Assembly: GCA_900176545.1 (NCBI GenBank)
Contig: FWXP01000001.1
Span: 682,001-746,000 of the forward strand
Reading direction: 5' to 3'
DNA length: 64,000 nt
Source: Oscillospiraceae bacterium
GTDB taxonomy: Bacteria; Bacillota; Clostridia; Saccharofermentanales; Saccharofermentanaceae
Part shown: in pieces, positions 28,313 to 37,463 of the stretch
How positions within the stretch are numbered: the stretch's first letter is position 1
Layout: each line of letters opens with the position of its first letter
Translations under genes and position numbers: made by a program
The notes under the pieces: model-generated
Seen by the model: the letters and a program-made list of their open reading frames with translations, nothing else
Told to the model about the DNA's origin: nothing
The model's database searches: none

Positions 28313-30328
28313 TTACCATCTTCTTACGCGATCGGATTCGGGAATATACATAAGATCGCCTTCTGTAACGTCATATATCTCATAGAACTCATCGAATAAT
28401 GCTACGGTTGCATTGACCCTTACAATATTGGGGCTGTGGGGGTCATCGGCTATCTGATCGAGCATCATGGCTCTGGTACTTATCCCGGCAAATATTCTGG
28501 CATAGTTCTCGAAGATCTCCTGCTTCTGATCAAGAGAATCGGCAAGCCTTAATACGCACGCCATTCCCGCCGCGTCTGCCATATTCTCACCGATCGTAAG
28601 ATCTCCGTCCACATTATGGTAAGTCATGACCATGAACGAAGAATAATAATCGACAAATGATGCTGATATCTCCTCGAAGCTCTCGATATCTTCCGCAGGC
28701 ATCCAGGTCGGATCATAATTCCCGGACGCATCATACCACATTCCGTGGTAATCAAAGGCATGGGATATCTCATGCCCTATGACAGCACCAATGCCTCCGA
28801 GGTTAGTATAGAAGGAAGCGTCAGGATCGTAGAAAGGAGCCTGCATGACCCCCAGCGGTATCACCATCATATTACCGACGCTTATATAACACGCATTGAC
28901 GGTCTGAGGTGACATATGGTCGAATCCGTCGCTCTCATATGTTCCGTTGAGCTTCGAGATCAGCTCGTCATGCTTCTTGCGATAGAGATTGGAATAGGTC
29001 TCATAGTAGGAATCCCCCACCAGAGATACATCTGAAGGATCGACCTCATGGGGCGAAGATGCACCGATATAAAACGTCATGTTCATGAGCTTATCTATGA
29101 CAAGACTCTTGCCTTCATCGCTCATCCACGAACAATCTTCGATCATCGATACATACTCATCTCTGATCTGATATGCGATAGCATCAACTGCTTCAACTGT
29201 ATCTTCATCGTAATACCTGTCGACATACTCTTCACCGAGTTCAGATGCGAGATACTTCTTGAGCTCACGAAGTACATACCAGTCACTGTTGCCGACCGGG
29301 CAGTATCCTCCGTAAGTATCAGGGAGCATGAGCGTCAGTTTCTTTACTAAGCTTAAGAGCGTTATATCTTTCCATGCTGTCAGGTTATCTTCCGTAAGCA
29401 TGGAATCGATGGCAGAGAGCTGGCCTTCTTCGAGTATATAAAGGCCCGATACGATATCCCCGTCAAATCCCATAGCCTTCAATATGCCTTCGTGACCTAA
29501 GTTGGGACAGATAAGGTCTATCTCGTCATTAGTCTCGAAGACAAGGTAGTTAACGATATCATCCGGATGCTCTTCCAGCATCTTAACAAAGTCCAGATCG
29601 GTCTCAAGTGCTATCGACATCAGGAATCTTGTATCCTCTACGCCCCTGTCGGCCGCTTCATCCGGATCCATCCCCAATTCGATAAGGAGAGTCGTGAATT
29701 CATTGGCGGTACTCTGAGCATCTGTTCCGCCAAAGCTCAAGTATTCCAGATCCTGACCGGAAGGAGAATCAAAAGGCATAATCACTATCGCTCCGGAATC
29801 TGATGTATCAATTCCATTGATAACATAAGGAGCAAATACCGGATCGACTCCGTAATCCCTGTATAGCTCACCTGAAAGTTCCAGATACTCATCGATGGTA
29901 GATACATTAAGAACCGAATCACATACCGTCTCAAAAGACTCCAGGTCAGCCTCATTCATCATGGACCCTTCAGAAGAAGCTTCGAGCAGCTGGAAATAGC
30001 AATCATATATAAGCTGTTCATTGCTACCCGGAGCATAGGAATCCCTGTCCCCGGAAACGATCTCGTGGATGATCTCATCCAGCCTTGTATCTATCACGTC
30101 GGAAGCATCCTCAAAGCTCCCGGCGTACTGCTGCGAATCACTGACATCAAGGCTCATGAGATATGATGCATTGATATACCCGTAGAAATCATCCTGCGCA
30201 CGGATCGCAGATATATCCTGTACGTATGTAGTTTCCGTGGTAGCATCCGGTAACTGCTCCACGACAGTGCATCCGCACATAGCAACGCTCAGCATCAGAG
30301 CCAATGCACTTATAGATCTTCTCTTCAT
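28313..30328 (-). CDS. M13-family (neprilysin-like) zinc metallopeptidase lipoprotein
   Basis: 671 residues. The lipoprotein signal ends MCGC (Cys ~20). The long helical N-terminal region is typical of PepO/neprilysin proteins. The active site is complete: GHEISHAFD with H519, E520 and H523, and the third ligand Glu in GENMADAAG (E581). An NAcYIS-like element reads VNACYISVGNMM. These enzymes cut small peptides outside the cell. AGGGGG stands before the ATG, and a near-consensus promoter lies upstream. It is the first gene of an operon with an FtsX permease, ATPase, LytTR regulator and AgrC-like kinase, which suggests peptide degradation tied to peptide sensing or resistance. Confidence 0.93.
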   Translation of the reverse strand: MKRRSISALALMLSVAMCGCTVVEQLPDATTETTYVQDISAIRAQDDFYGYINASYLMSLDVSDSQQYAGSFEDASDVIDTRLDEIIHEIVSGDRDSYAPGSNEQLIYDCYFQLLEASSEGSMMNEADLESFETVCDSVLNVSTIDEYLELSGELYRDYGVDPVFAPYVINGIDTSDSGAIVIMPFDSPSGQDLEYLSFGGTDAQSTANEFTTLLIELGMDPDEAADRGVEDTRFLMSIALETDLDFVKMLEEHPDDIVNYLVFETNDEIDLICPNLGHEGILKAMGFDGDIVSGLYILEEGQLSAIDSMLTEDNLTAWKDITLLSLVKKLTLMLPDTYGGYCPVGNSDWYVLRELKKYLASELGEEYVDRYYDEDTVEAVDAIAYQIRDEYVSMIEDCSWMSDEGKSLVIDKLMNMTFYIGASSPHEVDPSDVSLVGDSYYETYSNLYRKKHDELISKLNGTYESDGFDHMSPQTVNACYISVGNMMVIPLGVMQAPFYDPDASFYTNLGGIGAVIGHEISHAFDYHGMWYDASGNYDPTWMPAEDIESFEEISASFVDYYSSFMVMTYHNVDGDLTIGENMADAAGMACVLRLADSLDQKQEIFENYARIFAGISTRAMMLDQIADDPHSPNIVRVNATVALFDEFYEIYDVTEGDLMYIPESDRVRRW

Positions 30329-30357
30329 CTATAATCCCCCTGTATAAGCCTTGTATA

Positions 30358-30386
30358 ACTATACCGCTTATAAGGGAACATCTCAA
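30358..30386 (-). promoter_or_regulatory. Housekeeping promoter of the peptidase-ABC-AgrCA operon
   Basis: Minus strand TTGAGA (30381-30386), 17 bases, TATAGT (30358-30363), about 30 bases before the M13 peptidase start. Close to the sigma-A consensus in sequence and exact in spacing. Confidence 0.75.
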
Positions 30387-30445
30387 AAATTGTTGTAAAC
30401 AGCAGTATATTCGTGGCGAGTTACATCAATGTGGTGATCACAAAG

Positions 30446-31885
30446 TCATCTCGCATCACTCTTAGAGTCAGATATCCTGGTCGCGGTCAAAGATTTCTCT
30501 ACTATATGCGGCTCGATACCATCCTCGGAAGAGATGTATGTTCCGACGCCGGGGACCTGATCCATTATCCTCTCCTTCGCAACAGCAGCGTCAGCCAAAA
30601 GCTTATCGGCAACATCGGGGATGTTCTCAAAAGTATCGAGTATACTGCCTGCGATCGCCTTTCGATTCTCACGGACCATCGCCTCGTAATCGGCATCGCC
30701 GACATAGCGTCGGTTTCCAACACCTAAGATGACCGCTACTATAAATAGGATGATAAAGAATCCGCAATCGGCGATTGCATCCATTACTCCCGTTACCACA
30801 ACCGTGTGGAAAAAGAGTATATAGACGAGCCATGCGACCAGTAAGACAGCAGGAAGTACCAGCATTACCTTTACGGGAAGCTGCTTTCTCTTCAGGCTCT
30901 CGGTAGATACCGGCATATCGCCTTCCGCCTCACCCGTCTGTCCGTTCACTGCAAAACTGTACCTGACCCCTTCGTATTCGTAGCAAAGATAGTACATCGG
31001 AAGAAGGACATAGCGCTGCCTCATGTTATTAACAGCAGAGTCATTCATCTTGATATCTATATCTTTATAGTCCTTGCAAAGATATGACGGAGCCTGATTT
31101 GAGTACATGTAGAGCCTCTTGATGATACGCCCCGTCATGTCAAGCGGCTTCTCGTCGAAGCGCTCTGCTATATAGCCTTTGAGACACAGATCGTCATAAG
31201 GCTTCAGATCACTGTAGTCATAGGGCTCTATCGCCTCCATAAGAGTGTCATTGATACCCTTACCGCCGTCGAAAGGAATACCCGTGAGCTTATAGTCATG
31301 CTCTACATCTATATCGAACCTCTTTCCGGCATTCTCGCCGTTGATCCTGGTGGCACCGGCTCTTATCTTCAGGTGATTGTCCGTATCTATGAGCCAGAAA
31401 GGAACATAGATGCCCATGACCTTGCTAAGTGTCGCTTCTGTCATAAAGCTCTTGGGAACAGCTTTCAATCCTGATGCAAATTCCTTGAGCCTTAAGATGG
31501 CATCGTCCCTTGTGATCTTAAACGGGATATACTGATCAGGTCTGAACTGTCTTGTAAGCTCGCGTTCATGCATCTCCTTTCCTCCGCAGAAGGGGCAGAA
31601 TGAAGGATCTGTGCCCTTGCGCGTGACCATAGCCGTACCGCAAGTCTTGCACATATACTCCCTAAGCTTCTTCTCAGGAAGGCCCGCTTCTTCAGCATCT
31701 CTAATGTCGAAGGAATATGATAGCGCATGCGTATCCTTATCGAATGCACCGCCACAGTGCCTGCAGACTATCTTTCCCAGGATATCATCTGAATATGTAT
31801 CGCTTCCGCATCTTGGACAGCTTACTACTTCCGCCGCTTGAAATGCACTGCTGAAAGGACTGTCCGTATCATTCCAAAGTCCCAT
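30446..31885 (-). CDS. Zinc-ribbon protein with two C-terminal membrane helices
   Basis: 479 residues. Two zinc ribbons lie at the start (CPRCGSDTY...CRHCGG and CKTCGTAMV...CPFCGG). A central domain of ~230 residues follows, with FRPDQYIPFKITRDDA, KVMGIYVPFWLIDT and YVLLPMYYLCYEYEG. Two hydrophobic helices (~340-395) precede a charged tail. The central part resembles TFIIB-type zinc-ribbon membrane proteins of unknown role in Clostridia. The ATG is preceded by AGAGGG and an extended -10 promoter. It is a single-gene unit between the thrS terminator and the M13 peptidase promoter. Function not assigned. Confidence 0.78.
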   Translation of the reverse strand: MGLWNDTDSPFSSAFQAAEVVSCPRCGSDTYSDDILGKIVCRHCGGAFDKDTHALSYSFDIRDAEEAGLPEKKLREYMCKTCGTAMVTRKGTDPSFCPFCGGKEMHERELTRQFRPDQYIPFKITRDDAILRLKEFASGLKAVPKSFMTEATLSKVMGIYVPFWLIDTDNHLKIRAGATRINGENAGKRFDIDVEHDYKLTGIPFDGGKGINDTLMEAIEPYDYSDLKPYDDLCLKGYIAERFDEKPLDMTGRIIKRLYMYSNQAPSYLCKDYKDIDIKMNDSAVNNMRQRYVLLPMYYLCYEYEGVRYSFAVNGQTGEAEGDMPVSTESLKRKQLPVKVMLVLPAVLLVAWLVYILFFHTVVVTGVMDAIADCGFFIILFIVAVILGVGNRRYVGDADYEAMVRENRKAIAGSILDTFENIPDVADKLLADAAVAKERIMDQVPGVGTYISSEDGIEPHIVEKSLTATRISDSKSDAR

Positions 31886-31910
31886 AAAACTATACCCTCT
31901 TTCCGTATAT

Positions 31911-31919
31911 ATTATAGCA
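31911..31919 (-). promoter_or_regulatory. Extended -10 promoter of the zinc-ribbon gene
   Basis: TGCTATAAT on the minus strand, 25 bases before the ATG and just after the thrS terminator. No good -35 is visible. Confidence 0.6.
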
Positions 31920-31923
31920 CAAC

Positions 31924-31955
31924 AAAAGACCGCCCCGCTCGCAAGCGGGACGGCC
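31924..31955 (-). terminator. Terminator of thrS
   Basis: GC-rich minus-strand hairpin (GGCCGTCCCGCT with AGCGGGGCGGTC, loop TGCG) followed by four T residues. It lies 24 bp after the thrS stop. Confidence 0.88.
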
Positions 31956-31979
31956 TTAGGATCATCTTATAAGATCGTA

Positions 31980-33767
31980 TCAGACTTCGTGTCTTACCTT
32001 GTTGTCAACGATCTCCTTGAGCTTTGCTGCAAAGTCGTCAACAGGAAGTGAACCCATATCACCTTCAAAACGAGCACGTACTGCTACAGTCTTGTCTGCG
32101 ACTTCCTGATCACCGACAACGAGGAGATACTGAACCTTCTCCTTTGTAGCCTCTCTGATCTTCTTACCGATCTTCTCGGATCTGTCGTCTACTTCTACGC
32201 GGAAGCCCATCTTTGTGAGCTTATCCTTTACCTCGTAAGCGTAGTCGATGTGAGAATCGGAAATAGGAAGGATACGTGCCTGCTCTGCAGCCATCCATAC
32301 GGGAAGCCAGCCTGCATACTTCTCGATGAGGTAAGCAAGTGTTCTCTCATAGCAGCCGAGGCTTGTTCTGTGGATGATGTAAGGTGTCTTCTTAGTACCG
32401 TCAGCATCAACATATTCCATACCGTACTTCTCTGCGAGGAGCATGTCGATCTGGATGGTAACGAGTGTATCTTCCTTACCGAATACGTTCTTGTACTGGA
32501 TGTCGAGCTTAGGTCCGTAGAAAGCAGCCTCGTCGATACCGATATCGTACTTGACTCCGAGGTCGTCGAGGATCTTGCCCATTGTATCCTGAGCCTTCTC
32601 CCACTGCTCCTTAGTACCCTCGTACTTATTCTTGGGGTTAGCCGGATCCCACTGGGAGAAACGGAATGTACAATCCTCAAGAAGTCCAACTGTATCGAGT
32701 ACGTACTTAGCAAGGTCAAGGCACTCCTTGAACTCAGACTCGAGCTGATCGGGACGAAGGATGTAGTGACCCTCGGAGATAGTGAACTGTCTTACACGGA
32801 TAAGGCCGTGCATCTCACCTGAATCCTCATTACGGAAGAGCTTGGATGTCTCAGTAAGTCGCATGGGAAGATCACGATAGGATCTCTGGCGGTTAAGGAA
32901 TACCTGATACTGGAAAGGACATGTCATGGGACGAAGAGCAAAGCACTCCTTTGTCTCGTCATCCTGATCTGCCTTATCACCCATGACGAACATGCCGTCA
33001 CGATAGTGATCCCAGTGACCGGAGATCTTATAGAGGTCTCTTTTTGCAAAGTAAGGAGTCATCGTAAGCTCGCAGCCTCTTGAAGCCTCGAGGTCCTCGA
33101 TCCATCTCTGCATTACCTGAATGGTCTTAGCACCCTTGGGAAGGATGATCGGAAGCCCCTGACCGATATAATCTACAGTCGTGAAATACTCGAGCTCACG
33201 GCCGATCTTATTGTGGTCTCTCTTCTTTGCTTCCTCAAGCTTATCAAGATACTCCTTGAGCTGAGCCTTGTCAGGGAAAGCAGTACCATAGATCCTCTGA
33301 AGCATCTTATTCTTGGAATCACCTCTCCAGTAAGCACCTGCGATGGAAGTGAGCTTAAATGCCTTGATCTCGCCGGTAGACTCTACGTGAGGACCCTTAC
33401 AGAGATCTGTGAAATCACCCTGCTTGTAGAAAGAGATAGTAGCCTCATCGGGAAGATCGTCAATAAGCTGGACCTTATAGATCTCGCCCTTCTCTTCCAT
33501 GAACTTCCTGGCTTCTTCCCTGGGAAGCTCGTAGTACTCAAGAGGAAGATCCTCTTTAACGATCTTCTTCATCTCTTCCTCGATCTTCTTGAGGTCAGCC
33601 TCCGAGAAAGCCTCATCTCTGTCAAAATCGTAGTAAAAACCGTCATCGATGGCAGGTCCTATAGCAAGCTTTGTCTCGGGCCAAAGTCTCTTAACTGCCT
33701 GTGCCATGATGTGTGACGCTGTGTGTCTGAAGCACTTTCTGTCTTCAGCGTTGCTGAAATCAACCAT
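31980..33767 (-). CDS. thrS: Threonyl-tRNA synthetase without the TGS domain
   Basis: 595 residues from the ATG at 33767 (MVDFSNAEDRK), ten bases after AGGAGG. The longer frame to 33887 runs into the T-box terminator and is not coding. The protein opens directly with the editing domain (FRHTASHIMAQAVKRLWP, zinc-type His). The class II core follows (GHWDHYRDGMFV, motif 2 RLTETSKLFRNEDSGEMHGL, FALRPMTCP with the catalytic Cys, HRTSLGCYERTLAYLIE) and then the anticodon-binding domain (VEVDDRSEKIGKKIREA). The ~60-residue N-terminal TGS domain of standard ThrS is missing. It charges tRNA-Thr and removes mischarged Ser. Expression is under T-box control. Confidence 0.96.
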   Translation of the reverse strand: MVDFSNAEDRKCFRHTASHIMAQAVKRLWPETKLAIGPAIDDGFYYDFDRDEAFSEADLKKIEEEMKKIVKEDLPLEYYELPREEARKFMEEKGEIYKVQLIDDLPDEATISFYKQGDFTDLCKGPHVESTGEIKAFKLTSIAGAYWRGDSKNKMLQRIYGTAFPDKAQLKEYLDKLEEAKKRDHNKIGRELEYFTTVDYIGQGLPIILPKGAKTIQVMQRWIEDLEASRGCELTMTPYFAKRDLYKISGHWDHYRDGMFVMGDKADQDDETKECFALRPMTCPFQYQVFLNRQRSYRDLPMRLTETSKLFRNEDSGEMHGLIRVRQFTISEGHYILRPDQLESEFKECLDLAKYVLDTVGLLEDCTFRFSQWDPANPKNKYEGTKEQWEKAQDTMGKILDDLGVKYDIGIDEAAFYGPKLDIQYKNVFGKEDTLVTIQIDMLLAEKYGMEYVDADGTKKTPYIIHRTSLGCYERTLAYLIEKYAGWLPVWMAAEQARILPISDSHIDYAYEVKDKLTKMGFRVEVDDRSEKIGKKIREATKEKVQYLLVVGDQEVADKTVAVRARFEGDMGSLPVDDFAAKLKEIVDNKVRHEV

Positions 33768-33836
33768 TACACATATACCTCCTGTAATCTTTTGTAGGAC
33801 ATATCTTGTACGTCCCTGTGATCTTCGGGGCATATT

Positions 33837-34123
33837 AAAAGCCATGCCCCAAGTATTACTTTGGGATGCATGGCTGCACGGTTCCACCCAAATTGCGTCT
33901 TCTTGTATAGATCTTACGACCCGAGTCGGTCTCGCCTTTGAAAACGCCTCTTAATTACCCCTTAACGCGGGAAACGGCACGGATTGCTCCCTATAGGGAG
34001 TGTACTCCTGCAGCTCAAGGGGTGTATGCTTGCCGTTGCTGTCCTTCGAAGCTCTCAGCCAATAACTTCGATTCTCTGTAAGTCGCATAACACGGGGCAC
34101 TTGTCCCTGTCAAAGCTTTTGAT
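33837..34123 (-). ncRNA. T-box leader riboswitch of thrS
   Basis: The ~290-nt leader explains most of the 406-bp gap between thrS and the next gene. It holds the T-box sequence GGGTGGAACCGTGCA (33875-33889) at the 3' end. A terminator follows at once (GCCATGC and GCATGGC arms at 33841-33874, then TTTT at 33837). Upstream are paired regions including a GGCTGAGAG/CTTCGAAGG element of a T-box stem I. Uncharged tRNA-Thr should pair with the T-box bulge and block the terminator. Thr codons ACC and ACT occur in the stem I region, but which is the specifier was not resolved. Confidence 0.9.
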
Positions 34124-34129
34124 AGAGAG

Positions 34130-34158
34130 ATTTTGTCACTTTTATCCTCAAAAGTCAA
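34130..34158 (-). promoter_or_regulatory. Promoter of the thrS T-box transcript
   Basis: Minus strand TTGACT (34153-34158), 17 bases, CAAAAT (34130-34135). It places the 5' end near 34123, just ahead of the T-box stem I. Confidence 0.7.
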
Positions 34159-34173
34159 CTAAGACAGCAGTTG

Positions 34174-35778
34174 TCACATAATATATTCGGAATAGAAATC
34201 GTCGATATTGTGATCTAAGTAGAGGACATGGTATCCGTCGTCGGTACTATAGATCTCTGTTGAATCTTCGAATATGTGCTCGGGAATATCTTCAGTCTCG
34301 CTGTCGTTATAGATGAAGAGGACGGGACCCGAATATTCTGCGGGATCATCAAGATAAGTAGTATCGCCGAAGTGATATACCATATGACCCATACCGGCAT
34401 CTACGACGAGCTTATATACGTGATCGGTATCGAGTACTCTCATCTCACGGCAATCTACGAGCATCACCTTACCGAAGTTATAAACGATCTTGGCATCGGT
34501 AGAATCGATCACATCGATAAGATCGTGGCAACGCTCTACTCCGGGGATATCAGATGACCTCATGTATACGCAGAACGAATTAACAGATGAGATGATTATA
34601 CCTGCCGAAGCAAGGAGAGCCAGAGCCTCCTTGTTGTATATCTTATACATCTTCTTCTCAAAGAAGATGCCAAGTGCGATAAGTGACATGAGATACAGAA
34701 TGATAAGATATCTGACCTCATAGATAAGAGATCCCCACTTGGCAGAACATACTGTAAAGAGGAAAAAGTTCTCGATCACGACCGCCATCATGACCTGAAC
34801 GCTCTTATCTGCCAATGACTCCTTGTCTCTCATGACGAATATGAAAGAGAACAATGCGAGAATTGCTACTATGAAAAGTATGAGCATCGCGATACCGTCA
34901 AACGAAAGGAGCTGACGGTCAGCAGGACACAAAGCACCCGATACTTCCATATAACCCATAAGGACACTGCCGAGATTGGACCAGAAGTCCTGGAGCTTGA
35001 CCATCTTCATGGCGGAATCAATGGTAGGATGATCGAAGCACACTACCATCAGGAACTGACCGAAGACTGAGATCACTGCGAGAACGACATTAAAGATCAA
35101 CGTCTTGTCTTCCTTGAATGCCTTGAAGCTCTTGCTCATGGCATCATATCCGATCCTCCAGATGATGATCGGAACTACCGCTGTGACAAGGATCCAGTAT
35201 CCGCTGGATATACCGCTTACAAGTACAAGTGCGGCTGTTATGCCGAGCATTACCTTGTTAGCCTTGCCCTTCAAAAGATCTATGGAGCTTATCATAACAA
35301 GGAAAGTTATTATCGTCTTAACGATATATGCGCCGCAGTCAATGAACATGACGCTGCCGTAATCAAGTGAATTGAAGACCATATAATAGCCGCCGAAATG
35401 AAGTCCCAGCGAAAGATTCAAAATAACGAGCTTGGTCTCAACGGAAAGTTCAAAGCGTCCAATGAGCTTCCACAACAGGAAAGCGAAGATACCCGTGAGT
35501 ATCACATTGGCAAGGCCATATGCAACAAAGACATCCTTTACGATGCCGTAGATCAGTGTTGCCAGCGGGACCGGAGAATCTATACCGAATGTAGTCTGAT
35601 ACATCCAGTTGTCAAGAAGCAGCTTCTTCTGCTGCCATGAAGTTATCGTCTGAAAAAGATATACGGTGGTATCGTGACCCAGATGGAGCGAGAGCTGTGT
35701 GAGGTTCAGATATATGAGCATCACCGCCTGAAATCCTAAAATAACATACAGAATAAGCCTTATTGATCTCTTCGACAT
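34174..35778 (-). CDS. Polytopic membrane protein, possible GT-C-like glycosyltransferase
   Basis: 534 residues from the ATG at 35778, preceded by GGAGGGG; the frame extends six codons further but without a ribosome site. About ten to twelve membrane helices are followed by a ~110-residue soluble C-terminal part (GDTTYLDDPAEYSGPVLFIYN). The first external loop is long and has an acidic/aromatic segment (HDTTVYLFQTI). Such a layout occurs in GT-C glycosyltransferases and in uncharacterised envelope proteins. No diagnostic motif is secure, so the function is left open. It is a monocistronic unit between bioY and thrS. Confidence 0.7.
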   Translation of the reverse strand: MSKRSIRLILYVILGFQAVMLIYLNLTQLSLHLGHDTTVYLFQTITSWQQKKLLLDNWMYQTTFGIDSPVPLATLIYGIVKDVFVAYGLANVILTGIFAFLLWKLIGRFELSVETKLVILNLSLGLHFGGYYMVFNSLDYGSVMFIDCGAYIVKTIITFLVMISSIDLLKGKANKVMLGITAALVLVSGISSGYWILVTAVVPIIIWRIGYDAMSKSFKAFKEDKTLIFNVVLAVISVFGQFLMVVCFDHPTIDSAMKMVKLQDFWSNLGSVLMGYMEVSGALCPADRQLLSFDGIAMLILFIVAILALFSFIFVMRDKESLADKSVQVMMAVVIENFFLFTVCSAKWGSLIYEVRYLIILYLMSLIALGIFFEKKMYKIYNKEALALLASAGIIISSVNSFCVYMRSSDIPGVERCHDLIDVIDSTDAKIVYNFGKVMLVDCREMRVLDTDHVYKLVVDAGMGHMVYHFGDTTYLDDPAEYSGPVLFIYNDSETEDIPEHIFEDSTEIYSTDDGYHVLYLDHNIDDFYSEYIM

Positions 35779-35833
35779 AAACCCCTCCAGATACATCTTA
35801 CCTGGAAAAGTATATAACGATTAAAGGGGCTTA

Positions 35834-36379
35834 TCAAGATTTGATGACTTTCCTTACTCTGCCTCCCACAAAGGCTGCCAGTATCACTTTTATGATATCT
35901 CCGGGCAAAGGAAGTACCATAAAGGTAAATACGAGTGCACCAAGCTTCATGCCGTCACCTTCAGTAAAGAAATTCAATATAACATATCCGTATGCAGAAC
36001 CGATCACATAAAGGATAACTGTTCCTATGGCACATGCTGCGTAGAGGTTCATCTTCCTTTCGGTCATAAGGCCTATGAGGAAGGCGCAGAGGACAAATCC
36101 GATGAAATAACCGAAGGTAGGCTTCGTGACATACCAGAATCCGCCTCCTCCCGTGAAGATCGGAAGTCCGAACAGACCAAGGAGAACATACATCAAAGCG
36201 CTCAGTGCACCTTTTTTGCTTCCCAGGAGGATTCCCGCACACATTACAAAGAACCACTGCAATGTAAGAGGACATGTGGGAAGTGGGATCTTTATGAATG
36301 CACCGACAGCTATAAGTGCCGTAAACATTGGTATCAAGACTATATCTTTTGTCGAAAGGAGCTTCTTATCTCTACTCAT
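35834..36379 (-). CDS. bioY: Biotin ECF transporter substrate-binding protein BioY
   Basis: 181 residues, six helices. Family hallmarks are IPMFTALIAVGAFIKIPLP near the start, the conserved PLTLQWFFV, and GLPIFTGGGGFWYVTKPTFGYFIGF. It binds biotin in the membrane; the ATPase and T component (EcfAT) are not encoded here. The start overlaps a BirA operator, and a consensus promoter lies directly upstream, so biotin-bound BirA should shut it off. BirA is encoded divergently 80 bp away. Confidence 0.96.
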   Translation of the reverse strand: MSRDKKLLSTKDIVLIPMFTALIAVGAFIKIPLPTCPLTLQWFFVMCAGILLGSKKGALSALMYVLLGLFGLPIFTGGGGFWYVTKPTFGYFIGFVLCAFLIGLMTERKMNLYAACAIGTVILYVIGSAYGYVILNFFTEGDGMKLGALVFTFMVLPLPGDIIKVILAAFVGGRVRKVIKS

Positions 36380-36410
36380 TGTAAACCTCGTTCAATTTAA
36401 AGTTTACAAT
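36378..36410. promoter_or_regulatory. BirA operator overlapping the bioY start
   Basis: ATTGTAAAC, 15 bases, GTTTACAAT is a perfect 9-bp dyad of the known BirA type (TTGTAAAC-N14/16-GTTTACAA). It begins inside the bioY start codon and ends at the bioY -10 box, so binding should block initiation. Confidence 0.9.
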
Positions 36411-36439
36411 GTTATATCACAGCGCATATTCAGTGTCAA
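36411..36439 (-). promoter_or_regulatory. Consensus promoter of bioY
   Basis: Minus strand TTGACA (36434-36439), 17 bases, TATAAC (36411-36416), directly upstream of the BirA operator. Confidence 0.8.
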
Positions 36440-36443
36440 TCTG

Positions 36444-36452
36444 TGGTATCAT
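36444..36452 (+). promoter_or_regulatory. Extended -10 promoter of birA (leaderless)
   Basis: TGGTATCAT ends six bases before the birA ATG. No Shine-Dalgarno and no -35 are visible. The predicted start site falls at the A of the ATG. Confidence 0.55.
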
Positions 36453-36458
36453 CTCTTT

Positions 36459-37463
36459 ATGTTGACAACCAAGGATCACGTTATCGCATCACTTATAAAT
36501 GCTGACGGCTACATATCGGGCGAGAAGATCAGTTCTTCGCTCGGTATAAGCAGAGCAGCGATAAATACGGCTGTCAAATCACTTCGCGCGGCAGGATACG
36601 AGATAGAGTCGTCAACTCAGAAAGGCTACCGTCTGTTGAGGCATCCGGACATCATAAGCGCAGGCGAACTTCTTCCCTTCCTGCCTTCGGAGAGGGTCTT
36701 GACCATCCACACATACGATGATGTCGCATCTACTAACGATACGCTGAAGCAGCTCTCCTTCGAGGGAGCTCCCGCAGGAACCATTGTTATAGCCGATCAT
36801 CAGAGCAAAGGCAAAGGCCGCCGAGGACGTTCTTTTGACTCACCTCACGATACGGGCATCTACTTCTCATATCTAATGAGACCTGCTATCGCCCCTTCTG
36901 ACGCATCACAGATCACGGCATGGACAGCAGTCGCCATAAGGCGCGCGATAAATAACGCTTGCGGCTTAAGTCCCGATATCAAGTGGGTAAACGACCTTGT
37001 CATCGACTCAAGAAAGATCGCGGGCATCCTCACAGAGATGACCATGGAGAGCGAATCATTCATGATCGACAGCATCGTCATCGGAATAGGCATCAACGTC
37101 AATCAGGTCGAGACTGACTTCCCCGAGGCTATAAGAGATATCGCAGGTTCCCTTCGTATGACAAAGGGGGAGAACATCCCCCGCGCTTCTATCGTCGCCG
37201 AGATGGTAAAGGAGATGGATAAGCTTGCCGAATCCATCCCAGGCAGCGCTTCTATATACCTGGATGAATACAGGGACGCCTGCCTTACCTTAGGCAAGGA
37301 AGTAAGTATCGTCAAAGTCCACGACTCAGGCGAGACCCCCAGACACGGGACCGCTGTTGATATCAATCCCGATTTCTCGCTGAAGATAAGATTTGAAGAC
37401 GGTCACGAAGAAGACTTAAGCAGCGGTGAAGTCAGTGTCAGAGGACTATACGGTTATATCTGA
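36459..37463 (+). CDS. birA: Bifunctional biotin operon repressor / biotin-protein ligase
   Basis: 334 residues from the ATG at 36459. The open frame continues upstream across bioY and the operator, which is not coding. Residues ~1-60 form a winged helix (GEKISSSLGISRAAINTAVKSLRAAGYEI). The ligase core has the biotin/AMP loop GKGRRGRSF and the KWVNDLVID and GIGINVNQ motifs. A C-terminal SH3-like domain ends the protein. It attaches biotin to carboxylase carrier proteins and represses bioY when biotin is plentiful. There is no ribosome site; the extended -10 at 36444-36452 suggests a leaderless mRNA. The gene ends directly against a convergent small gene. Confidence 0.95.
   Translation: MLTTKDHVIASLINADGYISGEKISSSLGISRAAINTAVKSLRAAGYEIESSTQKGYRLLRHPDIISAGELLPFLPSERVLTIHTYDDVASTNDTLKQLSFEGAPAGTIVIADHQSKGKGRRGRSFDSPHDTGIYFSYLMRPAIAPSDASQITAWTAVAIRRAINNACGLSPDIKWVNDLVIDSRKIAGILTEMTMESESFMIDSIVIGIGINVNQVETDFPEAIRDIAGSLRMTKGENIPRASIVAEMVKEMDKLAESIPGSASIYLDEYRDACLTLGKEVSIVKVHDSGETPRHGTAVDINPDFSLKIRFEDGHEEDLSSGEVSVRGLYGYI

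Noticed and set aside
33768-33887. N-terminal extension of ThrS
   Set aside because: The extra 40 codons cover the T-box terminator, and AGGAGG fits the ATG at 33767.
36126-36458. N-terminal extension of BirA
   Set aside because: It would cross bioY on the other strand and the BirA operator. The winged-helix domain begins at 36459.
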